Below, one piece after another: positions 47,275 to 59,730 of a stretch of DNA of 64,000 nt; position 1 is the stretch's first letter, and each line of letters starts with the position of its first letter. The stretch is from Parietaria judaica (Eukaryota; Streptophyta; Magnoliopsida; Rosales; Urticaceae). The notes below the pieces were generated by a model. The model had not been told where the DNA came from and did not search any database. It was given only the letters and a program-made list of their open reading frames with translations. The position numbers were made by a program, and so were the translations under genes. Location: NCBI GenBank assembly GCA_954871525.1, contig OX940868.1, positions 16,158,556 to 16,222,555 on the forward strand. Reading direction: 5' to 3'.

Positions 47275-47759
47275 CAAGGTTCAACTTACCGGACTTGCCG
47301 ATTAGTCGCTTGCCGCATTCGACGGATTAATCGATAACTTACCGGTTTATCGACGGAAAACTAATAATATTGTAGCTTACCGATTACCGATCTTTTCGAT
47401 GATTATCGACGGATTGTCGACACTTATCGATGATTATCGATGAAAAATCACTAAAATATTTTTAAGAATATATTTATTAAGTTTATAATGTTGATAAAAC
47501 ATTAAAAATGCCAAAAATAAAATCCTTTCATACTTAAACATAGGTAAATAAAATATAGTCTCACTCTCACATATGTAAATAAAATCATCGAAAAGTGCAA
47601 AATTTCTTGAAAAATACATATTTTTGTTATTTTTTAAGATGTTTGCCGATTTTCGGGAAAAATCAAGGAAAAGTACTGGCATGGACGTCTTCCCGGTAAC
47701 TACCGGCAAGACGGATAATCGAAGATTATCGAAGATAATCGTGGAAAAGTCGAACCTTG
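47275..47759. mobile_element. hAT-type MITE, 485 bp, TSD GCCAAAAG
   Basis: Ends are CAAGGTTCAACTT and, inverted, CAAGGTTCGACTT. The flanking direct repeat GCCAAAAG (47267-47274 and 47760-47767) is 8 bp. The interior is dominated by CGATTATCGA-like palindromic motifs at both ends. It lies 94 bp past the stop codon of subtilase A. A 1256-bp relative is in a subtilase B intron (58268-59523). Confidence 0.82.
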
Positions 47760-47852
47760 GCCAAAAGAGCCGTTCAATATAAATTTTGCGGTAATTGCAA
47801 AGAATGAATATCGGTTACGTGAAAAGCAAGTAAAGATCCCAAGCAGCTCCTT

Positions 47853-50800
47853 TCAAAGCTCGTCGTCAAATGGTTGAAGCAGTTCCGTCCTCACCGATAC
47901 AGGAATTCTCACGGCATGAACTCCGTCGCTCCACGTCAAGCTCCCGAACAAATAGCCGGTGTTCATCTGATACGTTGACGCGATCGTCACCTCGAACGAC
48001 GCCTTTTCCACCGCGGCACTGAAGGCCAACACCTCAGGCTTCACAGACACCAAAATCCCGGATGGGGATTCGACGACCGCTCGATAAACGGAATCGAGAG
48101 CTCCAACATTCGTGACCATACGCTTCACAACGACCGGAGTGGCCCTAATGCTCGGAACGGTGATGGATGGCACGTTGACGTCGAGAATCGAAGGCCTCAG
48201 AGAAGGGCAGTTTGTGGCGAGGCCGGTGAGGTGAGATATGGCGGAGTTGTTGTAGCGCATTGCGCAGAGGTAATGCGTGTAATCGGAGGATCCCATGTCG
48301 TAGACCAAACCCGGGTCAGTCGCTGCGTTAGGATTCACAATTCCGCTGCCAAAGTCAAAAGGATCAGCCAGCTTTTGTGGTGATCCTTCTGCGAATATCG
48401 GTTCGCCGGATGGCCCAGCTCTCCATGCTGCATAAAAATAATGGATGACAAGTAAGAATCCGCTTGAATAACCGGTTTTGATCTTTTTTTACATTGCTTA
48501 TTGGTATATCTTGTACAGTTAAAAGCAGGTGTGGCGTGTGTCCGAGGAATACAGTTCGGGAAGCAATACCAGTGGTGACGATGGCCGATTTAATGGCGGC
48601 CGGTGACCAAGTTGGATGAAGGGCTCTCAGGAGCACTACGATGCCGGACACATGTGGAGTCGCCATAGAAGTTCCCGAGAAGATTGCGTATCCGTTTTCT
48701 GCCGCTTCAACGAGCGGAGAAACCGCAGCTAGAATGTTCACTCCCGGCGCAGCCACATCTGGCTGTTTCCAAACTTACCTTCAGCCCCGAGCAATCAAAC
48801 AATATTCAGAGGGAAATTAAAAGCGCCGTATACCTTGAGGATCGAAGGCGCTATTGAGCTCGGTCCTCTTGCCGAAAAATGGGCAATTTTCGGCGAGACG
48901 GGTTTCCCAATAACCGTTCTCGAAGAACTCAAACTCACAAGAGGGAACCTGTTTTTAAAAAGAAACAAAGAAATTTTTATATCGTGTTTTATTCATTTTT
49001 TTCTCTATAATTTTTTTATATGTCGTGTGGCTTGAACTATGTATCGCAAAATATCGAAATTAAAATGTATATTACCTTGTAGACCTTATGTAGAACAGGA
49101 TTTTGGTTCCGGCCTCGTAATCGACATGAACACAGGGAAAATTGTCGGGACAAGGAAATATGGAGCCGCTCGGATGCCGTGCGATGATCAGCCCGACGCC
49201 CCCTGCTGCGCTGACAGCCGTCGCTGCGCTGATAACCGCGGATCGGCGAGTTACTGCAGTGAAGCAGAGCACGACTTGCCCCGTGGCGTGCGTCTCGTTA
49301 AGAGCGAGCGCTTCGCACACTCTGCAAACGTTCACCTTAAAAGTCAATTATTAGAAACTAAAATAAAAAAATAAGGGTTATAATTCTACATCTAAATTTG
49401 CATAGCAAATTATGGTTTTACCGGTTACGGGTTTTATCATACTTAATCTCGGTACAAAAGCAATATTTACTGGCTCAAAACCGGGACTTACAGGACCGGT
49501 TATCGGTTCAAAACCATTAAATATCGGTTTTACTGATTTTTTTATCAGTTAGCGGATCAAACAATGTTAAGTACTGAAACTTAGAGTGCCAAAATAAAAA
49601 AACCCGGACCACTCTACTCAGAATACCGGTTACTGGTACCAGTTTCGCCCTAATTAAATACGAAATTCTACTTTATCACGATCATTCACGTACCCTGAAG
49701 CTGTAGGGTCAAGTCCTTCGGATTCCGGGAATAACAAACCGGTCCGAGTAAGTGCGGTCGCGGCAAACAAAGATTGTCCCTGCAATAATCACTAGAAGTC
49801 TGAATTCGACCGGACAATGTAATCAAAGTTCACACTCACACTCAAAGTTCATACTCACAATAAAAGTCTTGTTGTTTCCTAGAGTGATGGAAGAAACGAA
49901 GCTCCGGTCCATGGCGTTAGCGCCCACGGTTAGTATCCACGGAGCCGAGTTCTGCACCGTCATCTCCGACGGCCCGTCGTTCCCGGCCCCGCAAACAACA
50001 GCTATGCCCCTCGCCACAGCGTGAAACGACCCAGTCGCAATCCCGTCCCGCTCGTCCACGTCGGAGTAGAGAGGAACCCACGACCCGATCGAGAGCGACA
50101 ACACGTCAACGCCATCGTGTATCGCCTCATCAAAGGCCTTTAGAATGTCCGCCGACGAGCATTGCCCGCCCAACACGTTCCAGCACACCTTGTACACCGC
50201 CACATGCGCTTTCGGCGCCCCGCCCCGCGCATAGCCGCCTGCGAGGCCTCGGTAGCTGACATTGCTCACCTCGGTGCCGGCAGCAGTGCTGGCGGTGTGC
50301 GTGCCGTGCCCGTTAGCATCTCTGGCGGAGATGAACTCAGTCTGGCCGGAGGCGTTCATGGGACGGCCGTACTCCGCCAGAAACCCGTCGACGAACCACC
50401 GCGCTCCGATGATCTTCCGGTTGCAGTGTTCGGTTGCGTTGAATTGCTCGCCGGAGACGCAGGCGCCTTTCCAGCGAGGCGGGATCGGACCAAGCTCTTC
50501 GTCGTCAAATGATTTCGACTCCGGCCAAATTCCTGTTCCATTCTTCCGGTTGAGTCAAAAGTGGGAAAATAACGGCTAAAGTACTTAAGAAGCTGGAAAA
50601 ATATCAAAGTTCAGTAAAAATAGTAATTTCTTCCAACTTTTGTTAAAAAGGCGATTTCGGACAGTCCAATTTCTCTTAGTAAAAATGTGGCATTTACTTC
50701 CCAAAGATACTAAAATGTACCTCCTATCCTAGTCATATTAATGCATCAAAATTCACTTATATAAACAACAATAACAAAACCAAGCTTGCTTGGTCAAGTG

Positions 50801-51689
50801 GTAACTCTACCACTCCTCTATTCAAGAAGTTATGGGTTCAAATCCTCATGGATTGTAACCTTAGCCGATAGTGTCACCCCATTCAAAAAAAAAAAAAAAA
50901 CAATAACAAGAGGGCAAAAGTGGAGGCGAGAGCGAGGAGAGTAAAACCGAACCGGTGTCGAATATGCCGATGATGACGCCATCGCCTCTGCTGCTTTTGT
51001 GAAGAAGATTGGATTCAGAGTGAGAAGGGAGGCCAAGCGAATCCCAGCTTCTGGTTGTTTGAAGCTTGTGAAGGCTGTTCGGTATCACTCTCACAACCCC
51101 AGGCAACTCTGCGATTTCCCGGGCTTGAGACTCGGAGAGCTTGGCTGCGAAACCGGAGAAACCGTGCTTGTAACTGTAAACAATTAATTCCGCGGCTTTT
51201 TCCTTGCTGCAGAGAGTAACAAATAGTGTAAAGATCGAATCCCCTATACGACTGAATCAACTAAACCCGACACGTGAATTTCTCGTGGAAGCTCAAATAA
51301 ATCGCGGCCCGATCCTTCTGCTTCTACCACGGGCCCCCCGAGAAAACGGATTCGTCACAAACTATAACAAGTACCCCAAAAAAAAAAAAACAGCAAGCAT
51401 TTTGTTCTTCCTGAGTACCTTCCTACAATTGTGGCAAGCAAGTCATGGTGCGAATCCGTGACCGACCCGGGATCGTCGTGCTTCTTCTCCCCGAGGTAAA
51501 CAATGTGAACCTGCAAATTAAACATCCGAATCCATTGAATTTTGAAAGAAACAAAGTTAAAATGGTGAAAGACATGAAGATCATGTTACAGACATTGGTG
51601 TTTCCCTCGACCAATAGAGTTGTGATTCCATGGCTGTTGAGAGCAAAGAGAAGGCATAAAACCAGAAGTGATGAACTAGAGATGTTCAT
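47853..51689 (-). CDS. Subtilisin-like protease A (SBT3-like, family S8A), intact
   Basis: Nine exons (high to low): 51594-51689, 51419-51510, 50953-51206, 49859-50532, 49694-49779, 49076-49321, 48834-48948, 48570-48762, 47853-48427. All junctions are GT-AG and in phase: 2331 nt, 776 aa. Domains: signal peptide about 1-25; I9 propeptide 33-106; S8 domain with Asp146 (IGIFDTG), His223 (GHGTH), oxyanion Asn332 (GAGNDGP) and Ser553 ([11 protein letters not shown]); PA insertion about 395-480; Fn3-like C-terminal domain about 645-770 ([13 protein letters not shown]). Plant subtilases are secreted, self-cleave the propeptide and act in development and defence. The SBT3-like assignment rests on motif wording. 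The intron between exons 7 and 8 is only 71 bp and is absent from gene B. Substrate unknown. Confidence 0.93.
49420..49654. mobile_element. Degenerate hAT-MITE relative in subtilase A intron 5
   Basis: ACCGGTTAC- and ACCGGTTATCGG-rich sequence ends with CAGTTTCGCCCTAA, which inverted resembles the TAGGGGTGAAA end of the 3956-4528 element. The left end is worn and no TSD was found. Confidence 0.4.
50778..50899 (+). mobile_element. tRNA-derived SINE, 122 bp, TSD ACAATAACAA
   Basis: Contains an A box (TGGTCAAGTGG, about 50801) and a B box (GGTTCAAATCC, about 50834) of a pol III promoter, then a tRNA-unrelated part (GATAGTGTCACCCC) and a poly(A) tail. The direct repeat ACAATAACAA lies on both sides (50768-50777 and 50900-50909). 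It sits in intron 3 of subtilase A, in antisense orientation. Confidence 0.85.
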
Positions 51690-52116
51690 GTTTTTGGCTT
51701 CAAATGATGGAATTTCACATCTTTTTCTTTTTCTTTTTCTTATTAAGCAAGAAACACAACAATGATAATATTTAATAATGGAGATAATACATTTTTACAA
51801 ACTTGGCCTAAGTCATTGAAAGTCATGAAAAACAAATCACAATGTGTTCGAAAAGTCAGGTCATTCAGACGTAATAAAGATGTGAAATTCAACTCATACT
51901 TTTCTCCAACCATTAATGAGGGTTAATATAGCAACATAAGTACCAAATCTTTTGATTTTTTTGGTGGCATAATAAATAAAAAAACGCTATCGCCGAAGCT
52001 TTCAATGTTACAATTTTGATTCGCTCCAAATGTCGTCAACTTTTTAATTGGTATAAGAGAATTTTGGACATATCGTTAAGTGTCAGGTGGCAAAATTTTC
52101 TTCCACTGAAAGTGAT

Positions 52117-52126
52117 GACACGTGTC
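52117..52126. promoter_or_regulatory. G-box/ABRE-like palindrome upstream of subtilase A
   Basis: GACACGTGTC is a perfect 10-bp palindrome with a CACGTG core, 428 bp before the ATG. CACGTG is bound by bZIP and bHLH factors. Use here is inferred only from position. Confidence 0.3.
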
Positions 52127-52905
52127 CAAGACTTCCATGACTTATTGAGATATTAAAAAAAACTAAAACAGTGGAAGAATTTTTTTAGTAAAGCAAAACA
52201 GTAAATATTAAGAATTAAAAAAAAAAAGGTTTTGACCACAACAAAAATTCAAAAACTGAGCACTTACACCGAAATTAACCCATGAATTATAATAAAATTG
52301 ACTCGGTATTATAATTTCATTTCTTTAAATACAAAGAATTATGTTTCTAGTTTATTCATCATACCAATAATAGGGACTTTTTATTTAACTGATAAAGAAA
52401 TTCGAATCTTACGTAGTCTAGGTTTTAGATGGTATAAAATAAATAAAATAATTTTGGATTATATTTTTTGGGATTCAGTCAATGCCTATCAATCTATCAT
52501 ACCTGCTAAAGTAACAATATATATATATATATATTATACATTCACTGTCTATATAATAGGCTCCATTTAAATCTATCTACTCCACTTAATTAATTATCCG
52601 ATATTGCTCCAAATTTGACATACTTTACAAATTTATTTGACATGCAGTCAATCATTTCGAAGTTTTCATTTATTTTTAGAAGTTGTTTTTTAAATCAGTA
52701 CGACTGAGATAACAAACCGAATGACGATAAATTTAACAGTTGGACAAAGTATTTTCTTTAGGTACTTCTATATAATCTGAGAGAAAAAAATTTATATTCT
52801 ATCGGACTAGAACAAAAAATAAGAATTTAACGTTTGTTGTTCAAATATTTTTTATATTTATGCGGATAATATCCCTATTAGCCATATGTTATTACATTGA
52901 AAATA

Positions 52906-53367
52906 GGGTTAATGACAGAAAAAATACCTAAAGTTTGATAAAAGAACCCCTCGTGTACTCAAAGTTTGAAAGTGGTGACAAAAATATCCAAAATCGTATT
53001 TGGGGAGTTGAACACTCCATTCTCTTAACGCCATTAACTTGCCGGTTAACTCTGGCCACGTCGACAAATCTGTTTCGTTAAGTGTAATCATTAGGAGTTT
53101 GATCAGTTGTATTAAACAGTATTAATTAGGAGTTTAATTCGTTGTTTTGTCGTAACGGGATTCGCGTCGTCCACTTGGAAAAATTGTTATGTCAGCAACT
53201 CACGTTTGTCCATGTGGCCAGAGCTAACTAGTAAGTTAACAACGTTATTAGAGTGGAGTGATCGATTCCCCAAATGCGACTTAGAATATTTTTGCCGTCA
53301 CTTTTGAACTTTGAAAACACGAAGAGTTCTTTGACCAAACTATGAGTATTTTTACCCTCGTTATCCC
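52906..53367. mobile_element. Mutator-type foldback MITE, 462 bp, 9-bp TSD TTGAAAATA
   Basis: Long terminal inverted repeats of more than 100 bp: left GGGTTAATGACAGAAAAAAT, right (inverted) GGGATAACGAGGGTAAAAAT, with further matching blocks (CAAAGTT, AAAATAT, TTTGGGGA). The exact 9-bp direct repeat TTGAAAATA flanks both ends (52897-52905 and 53368-53376). No coding sequence. Confidence 0.88.
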
Positions 53368-53379
53368 TTGAAAATATAG

Positions 53380-55008
53380 TTGTTGACCGTAATAACTATA
53401 AGTCAACAACAATTTCCTATGTAAAAAAACACACTCATATATCCATTCCATATTTCAACTTTGTTCTTCTCCACGGTGCGAATACATGGCCGAACTAGGC
53501 TGGTCATTTGGCGTTGTCGTCGGAAGCTGGGTTGGAAAGTCGAGGTTAAGATTCGGCTCAAAGGCTAGGCAATGACCAATTTTCAAAATCCGGGGTGACC
53601 CAAACATTTTTCCCTATTTTTCAGTCAGTCTATGATATTAATTCTGAATCTATCAATCCCTTCAGCTGCGAGGCCAAAAACAAGTAAGTTGTGTAATCCT
53701 GCATTGTCTAAGCAAGAGAATGTGCAGATGAGACATTCGTGAAACTTTTCAAGTGTCAGAGTGCATGGTTATTTGAAATCGAAGAGGCTTAATAATTGAT
53801 TGATATATGTTAACAAGATGTATCTTCTTTTCAGTACTACATCCGAAAGAACTCCGAAATTTAACCTTGCTTGACTTGAAGCTATCCGAGGATGAGTAAT
53901 CTTATGAGAAGTTTCTTGAAAATTTCGCGAATGAGAGGAAAAACATATTAGAAAAGATTCGTGTTGACTTATAGGAATAACCGTCAATTAGATAGAGTAA
54001 CCTAGACGCTACAAAACCATTTGGGTATTTCCCCCTATATATTTGCTTTTTAAACTATTCTTATAATTCTGAATCCTATAAACCTAGAAGAATCTAGAAG
54101 AATGCCATTATTTTCTCATATCAATCTCTCAATGAATGCCCTAGTCACAATATTTCTAATACAATATACATAATTTCTCTTATGAAGTAGACAAAGCAAC
54201 GAGGCTTATTAATCAGCCATGAATTAAGAAAAGAATTTGGGAATGTTCTCATCGAGTTTCTGTTGCAATGGTCAACTGTAATTGATGCATAAACTCGCCT
54301 TTAATTAATTGATCTCTGATTTTCCACCAGAATATTATAGCAAAATATCCATTCTAAGTGGTGTCAATCGTTTTTTATGCCAATATATTTGGTATAACAT
54401 AAAATAAACCAATTATCACTAACCATCAAAGAGAAATCTAACACAAATATGGATATAATTTAAGGATTATACCATCATATATATATATATAATTTGAATT
54501 GAAGAAAATAACACAATCTCACTAAGACCCTTAATCAATTTTAATTTAATTTTATTCACTAATCTTTGTTACAACTTACAACAATAAATGCATACTAGAT
54601 GAATAAATAAAATTGAAGACAAATAAAATTGGCATAAATTTTATTGAGCACCTAATCGTGCAGTACGATGATCATACACAAGACCTGCCATATTCACAAA
54701 AAATTTAGACGATCTCCCAAAGTCTCCTAAAATAAAATAATATATATATAATTTCTCAATAAAAAACCTTATATTATACTATAGCAAAATAAAAGGCTAC
54801 AAACTAATTTTAACAAGCCTAATCATTTATTGAGAAATTTCTCAAGCCTCAGAAATTATTGGACGGGGCCTATCTAAGCCCACAAGCAATATTTAAAACA
54901 CTTAAATTTAATTCCAAGTAGTATGTGGTTAAAAATGATAAAAGAGACAGGTTTTAAGCCATATAATAAAAGAGACAGGTTTTAAGCCAAAAACACTAAA
55001 AGTTCAAG
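53380..55008. other. Intergenic, no gene seen
   Basis: AT-rich. A near-perfect duplication (GATAAAAGAGACAGGTTTTAAGCC and its copy, split by a few bases) lies at about 54935-54990. No element ends recognised. Confidence 0.45.
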
Positions 55009-56247
55009 AGAAATGCCCATAATTTTTTAAAATTCATTTATACCCATTAATAACTTTGTTTGGACCATATTATATCTAATATTAGTTATAATTAAATATT
55101 TTCGTATTAATTATTAATATTTTATTTTATTTTTTAAATTAATTTTTCCTATAATTGTGGCAGACAACTTCCCCCAATTAATTACAATTTCATTTAATTA
55201 TGTTACTTTTTAAAAAATTATTCATCATTTATCACATATTAATTTACTTTTTCCTCCACTCTATCTTTTCTTTCTCCTAGAAGCTTCCTCCATCGCCAAA
55301 ATCTCTCTCTCTTTTCCCTCGCCTTCCTCCATCGAGCTCCGTCACCTCTCTGGTTTCTCTGTCACCTTCTTCTGCCGCAAGATGAGTGCACGTAGCTTTT
55401 TCCAACAAAATTTCGTAACTATATTTACACTTTTATAAATACAACTTTATGAAATTTTGTAACTATATTTACAGTTTACTTTTTTACACGTACTTATATA
55501 TAATCTTTGTTATATTATCCATATTTTCATATACGTATATGTGATTACGTATAAGTAACTCAATAATACAAGTTTATAACTATAAATATTGTAATTTCGT
55601 AATTTGCAGATATCAAACTATAAAAAAATGTTTACAGATTTAAATACTATTCAATATCGTAACTATAAACACAATTTTATAACTATATAAATGAAACTCC
55701 AAATTCGTAACTATAAATATGAGACTGTTTCTAAGAGAATTTATTAAAAATTCGTAAATACATTTACAGCTCAACATGTTAAAAACGTTTTGTAAATATA
55801 TTTACAGTTTTTTACAAGTTAATAGATTCGTAAATATATTTACAAGTTAATAAAATTGCAAATTCATATGTATAAATAAGAAAATGTAATTAAGAGGATT
55901 TATTCAAGTGGATGCACTCATTAATAGGGAAGTTCGAAGGAAAAAAAAAAAGATTTTTTTTAGTCGTGAAAATACTAATTAACAGGGAGGATAAATTTGA
56001 AAAGGAAGGATAAAGATTAATCAGTTATTTAGTTTGCTACATTTTTAAAGAAAATATTTATTTTTTAATTTAATGTAAAAAATGAATTAATATTAACCGT
56101 GATTTAGTTTTTAAAGTGATTTAAAAAAAATAGAGGGAGAAATTAGTCCATATTTTAATTAATTAGTAATTATGATTACCAAAAATAGAAATGTATATTT
56201 TTTTTAAACCTTGAGTTACAAATGGGTATTTGCCTCATTAACCCTAT
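55009..56247. mobile_element. Possible MULE-like element with gene 5' fragment and AT-rich array
   Basis: Left end GAGAAATGCCCATAA and right end (inverted) GAGGCAAATACCCATTTG are similar, but no TSD is clear. The interior holds a CT-rich leader-like patch (55260-55385, CTTCCTCCATCG twice) with ATG at about 55382. Directly after it is an array of GTAACTATATTTAC-type repeats (55410-55900). The arrangement copies that of the Pack-MULE at 36680. Confidence 0.35.
55410..55900. repeat. Degenerate GTAACTATATTTAC array
   Basis: Irregular repeats of CGTAACTATATTTACA and GTAAATATATTTACAG-like units follow a gene-like leader immediately. The core matches the array at 11833-12235 (GTAACTACAATTAC). Confidence 0.65.
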
Positions 56248-57461
56248 AATAAAAAGTCACATGAAGGCTTTAATTATCGGTTTTTGTTGGGTTGACTAAA
56301 GCAAAGTAATAACAATGTATATGGAAGTGTCATCGATGAGTTTGATACACCGAAAGTGACGAGTCAAATTGTCTATATATGATCGTTGTGGTACCGGAAT
56401 TTATATCTAGGCCCCGTCAAGCTCAGGGTTAGTCCTTGTCCTACCCACAAAAATATTTTATTAGATTTTAAAAAAATATATATATAAAATTTTAACAAAA
56501 ATCTATCATAGTACATCCATAAAATTAGACCATTTGATTTGACACAATTAACATATCATCGTTTGGATGCTTATATGTCATTTACTTCAAAAGCCTTAAT
56601 TAGTCATACATTGTTAGAGTTTGTATTAATTAAGTAGTAAAAGTTGTTAATAAAGTCTTTATCATATTTGAGCACTTAATGCAAAGAAAAAAGGCTACGT
56701 GTGTTATTGGAAGGATTGTGATCTGATGAGATCGAAATTTCTATAGCCGACCAACCATCATGTGTTTCCTTTGACTTGATGATAATAATTAATTTTGATG
56801 GGGACGATGTATTAATTTTGATGTGGGTCAAGCTTTTCTAGCGTGAGGCAAGAATTTTGAGCTGTTTTTTTTCATAGCCATACACTAAAAGATCTTGTAA
56901 AAATTATGAATATCTACAAAACTAAATAAGTTTTGGCTACAAATACAGTACACGCTATTTTTCACTATTCTTCAACTCGACTCATTTATAGTGTGAAAGC
57001 TGCACAAAACTTTGTTCCCGGCAAAAGTTCGCTTATCAACTCAAATTTTCGTTGAAATTAAATGATATAGAGTAGAGGTGATACGTGAGAGAAAGATGAT
57101 GTCGATTAGAATTACCGGAGGAGAGATAGCATAAGTAAGGGCAAAAAATAAAGAAAAAAAAGTAGCACCTAAATTCAAGAAGCATATGTAAAGTAACAAA
57201 ATTATTATTTGCAGCATATATAAATTAATATTGCTCACTTCCCAAAGCTTTGCATCATTAGTCTTTAAAAAGAGTTTTGTAGTGTAATCATAGTAGATTT
57301 CAGTGCCTAAAAATGTAGATGTTTATTATAAAATCATCAAACGGTACCGTTTTGGTTATATTAACGGCTAAAAGAGCCATTTACTACAGATTTGGTGGCA
57401 ACATTTCTTATTCAGTACGCAAAAGGCATTCGGGTAACTTGAGGGCCAAGCAAACCAGGTT
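55901..57461. other. Downstream flank of subtilase B, no other gene seen
   Basis: Past the array and possible element end (56247) the sequence is AT-rich with no recognisable coding region. It ends at the subtilase B stop (57462-57464). Confidence 0.45.
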
Positions 57462-58137
57462 TTAGGACTCGCCTTTAAGCGATAATTCAGTCCTCACCGA
57501 CAAAGGAATTCTCACGACATGGACTCCATCGCTCCACGTCAAACTCCCGAACAAATAGCCGGTGCTCATCCGATACGTTGACGCAATCGTCACCTCGAAC
57601 GACGCCATTTCAACCATGGAATTGAAGACCAACAACTCAGGCTTCACGGAAATCAAAATCCCGGGTGGGGCCTCGACGATCGCTCTATAAACGGAATTGG
57701 AATCTCCGACATTGGTGACCGTTCGCTTGACTGTGATCGGAGCAGCCCTAATGCTCGGAATGGTGATGGAAGGCACGTTGACGTCGAGAATCGAAGGCCT
57801 CTGAGACGGGCAGCTTGTGGCTATGCCGGTGAGGTGAGATATGGCAGAGTTGTTGTAGCGCATTGCGCATAGGTAATGCGTGTAATCGGAGGATCCCATG
57901 TCGTAGATCAAACCCGGGTCCACCGCCGCATTAGGGTTCGCAATTCCACTGCCAAAGTCGAACGGATCGGCCTGCTTCTGCGGCGATCCTTCTGCCAGTA
58001 TATGTGGACCATTCAAGGCTGCAAGTTTTCCACATAGAATTCGTAATCAATATTAAAGATAACTTATTAGATGAAATTTGTCATGACAAATATTATGTAG
58101 ATACCAATAAATAACTATATTTTTAAAGGGTTATATG

Positions 58138-59730
58138 CCGGCGAAAATATTTAAGATTTTTAGTTTTTTGCAATTTAATACTTAGATTTAAAATTTAATG
58201 CTAAGAAATCACGAACTTTACGTTTTTTAACACTTTAATACTTAATGTAAAAGTTGATGGTAAAAATCATGGTTTCGATTTTTGCGATAATCGAGCGATT
58301 TATCGCTGAAAACCACTTCTCGGTAATTTATCTCCTCTAATCGTTATCTTTTTATACTTATCGCGATTTTTCGATTCGAAAAGCAAGTCACTTATCTCTC
58401 AAACTTATCAAGTGTATTTTCTCGAAAAGCAAGCTACTTTTCGGTCAAAAACGATAAGTCAACCCTGGTATAAATTTTTCTTTTTTTGCGGCAGAAGTTC
58501 CAACTTCTTTTAATTTCAAAATTTAAATGTATTTTTAGGGTTTTTTTTAGTAGATCTTTAGTGTTTTGATGTTTAAATGTTGTATATGTATGAATCATGT
58601 CAATTTTTCACATTTTTATTCTATATTTGTAGTAGTTACTTAGAAAGCTATTAGGTTTTGTACATTTTACGTTTTGAATCAATTATTGTTGTTGATTTTT
58701 TTTTTTTTAAGTATATGGTGGAATATAGATGAATCAAGATGGTTTGTGTGATTTTTATTGAATTTTTGCAGATTTGGGTTAAATTTAAGGGTTTATGCAA
58801 ATTATTTTTAATTGCGACAAAAGTACCAATTTTCCTAAAAATAGTGAATTTGAGATATATTTTTTTTTCTGTAATTTCATTTTTAACATTGTATATAATT
58901 AGGAAATTGTTAGTTTGACATAATTATTTTTGTAATTGATGTCTTTCTGAATTATGATCTTATTGCGGCAAAAGTACATATTTTTGGAAATGAGTTAAGT
59001 TAAGCTAGTTAGTCTATTTTTTTTTTATGTAAAATCATTTTTAACATTGTATATAACTTATAAAATGTGAGTTTGACATAATTATTTCTAATTCAACGTT
59101 TTCCCGAATTGCAACCTTATTGCGGGAAAAGTAAATATTTTTTTTCTGAAATTGGTCAAATTGAGCTATTTCTTCGTTTTTTTTATGTAACTTCATTTTG
59201 TAACATTGCATATAATTATGATACTGTGATTCTGACATAATTTGTTTTGTAATTTGACGTTTTTCAATTATTAAGGAAAATATACATTTAGTATTTTATG
59301 TTATAAAAAATATTTCTTGTATGAAAATATATATGAAAATATTTTATAAGTTTTTCATTGATAAATCTATCGATAAGCGATTAATCCATCGATAAGTTCA
59401 ATAAGTTTCGGTAACGGCAAACGATAAATTTTATAGGTTTTCCATCGATAAATCCATCGGCAAACGATTACTCCGTCGATAACGGTAAACGATTTATCGG
59501 CAAAAACGACATTCAAATCCTTGGTAAAAATCACTAACTTAAGTTTATTGGCACTTTGATACCTAAAGTTAAAATCTGGTTAAAATCTATTTTTTGTTTA
59601 ACATTATGACTTATGTATTAAAGTTCTGCTAGAAAATGTAAAGCTGGTGATTTTTACCAATAAACTTTTAACATTAAGTATTAACGTGCTACAAACTTAA
59701 AACCTTAAGTATTTTCGCTGCACATAATCC
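58138..59730. mobile_element. Foldback (MULE-like) element in subtilase B intron
   Basis: Left end GGGTTATATGCCGGCGAAAA and inverted right end GGATTATGTGCAGCGAAAAT continue as diverged inverted repeats of about 100 bp. No exact TSD was seen. It is interrupted by a hAT-type element (58268-59523) and lies inside the large last intron (58019-59925). Confidence 0.55.
58268..59523. mobile_element. hAT-type element nested in the foldback element, TSD GTAAAAAT
   Basis: Ends CATGGTTTCGA and, inverted, CAAGGATTTGA resemble the CAAGGTTCAAC end of the 47275 MITE. The direct repeat GTAAAAAT flanks it (58260-58267 and 59524-59531). The terminal regions share CGATAATCGA/TTATCGATAA-rich sequence with that MITE. 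1256 bp with no transposase ORF. Confidence 0.7.

Noticed and set aside
48835..51765. Plus-strand ORFs over subtilase A (and 59858-62840 over B)
   Set aside because: They are antisense shadows of the well-supported minus-strand exons.
52289..52560. Frame reading IIPIIGTFYLTDKEIRILRS, vaguely like the start of mitochondrial NAD4
   Set aside because: Only a handful of residues agree with my memory of NAD4, in a very AT-rich ORF. No wider mitochondrial sequence is evident, so chance resemblance is more likely.
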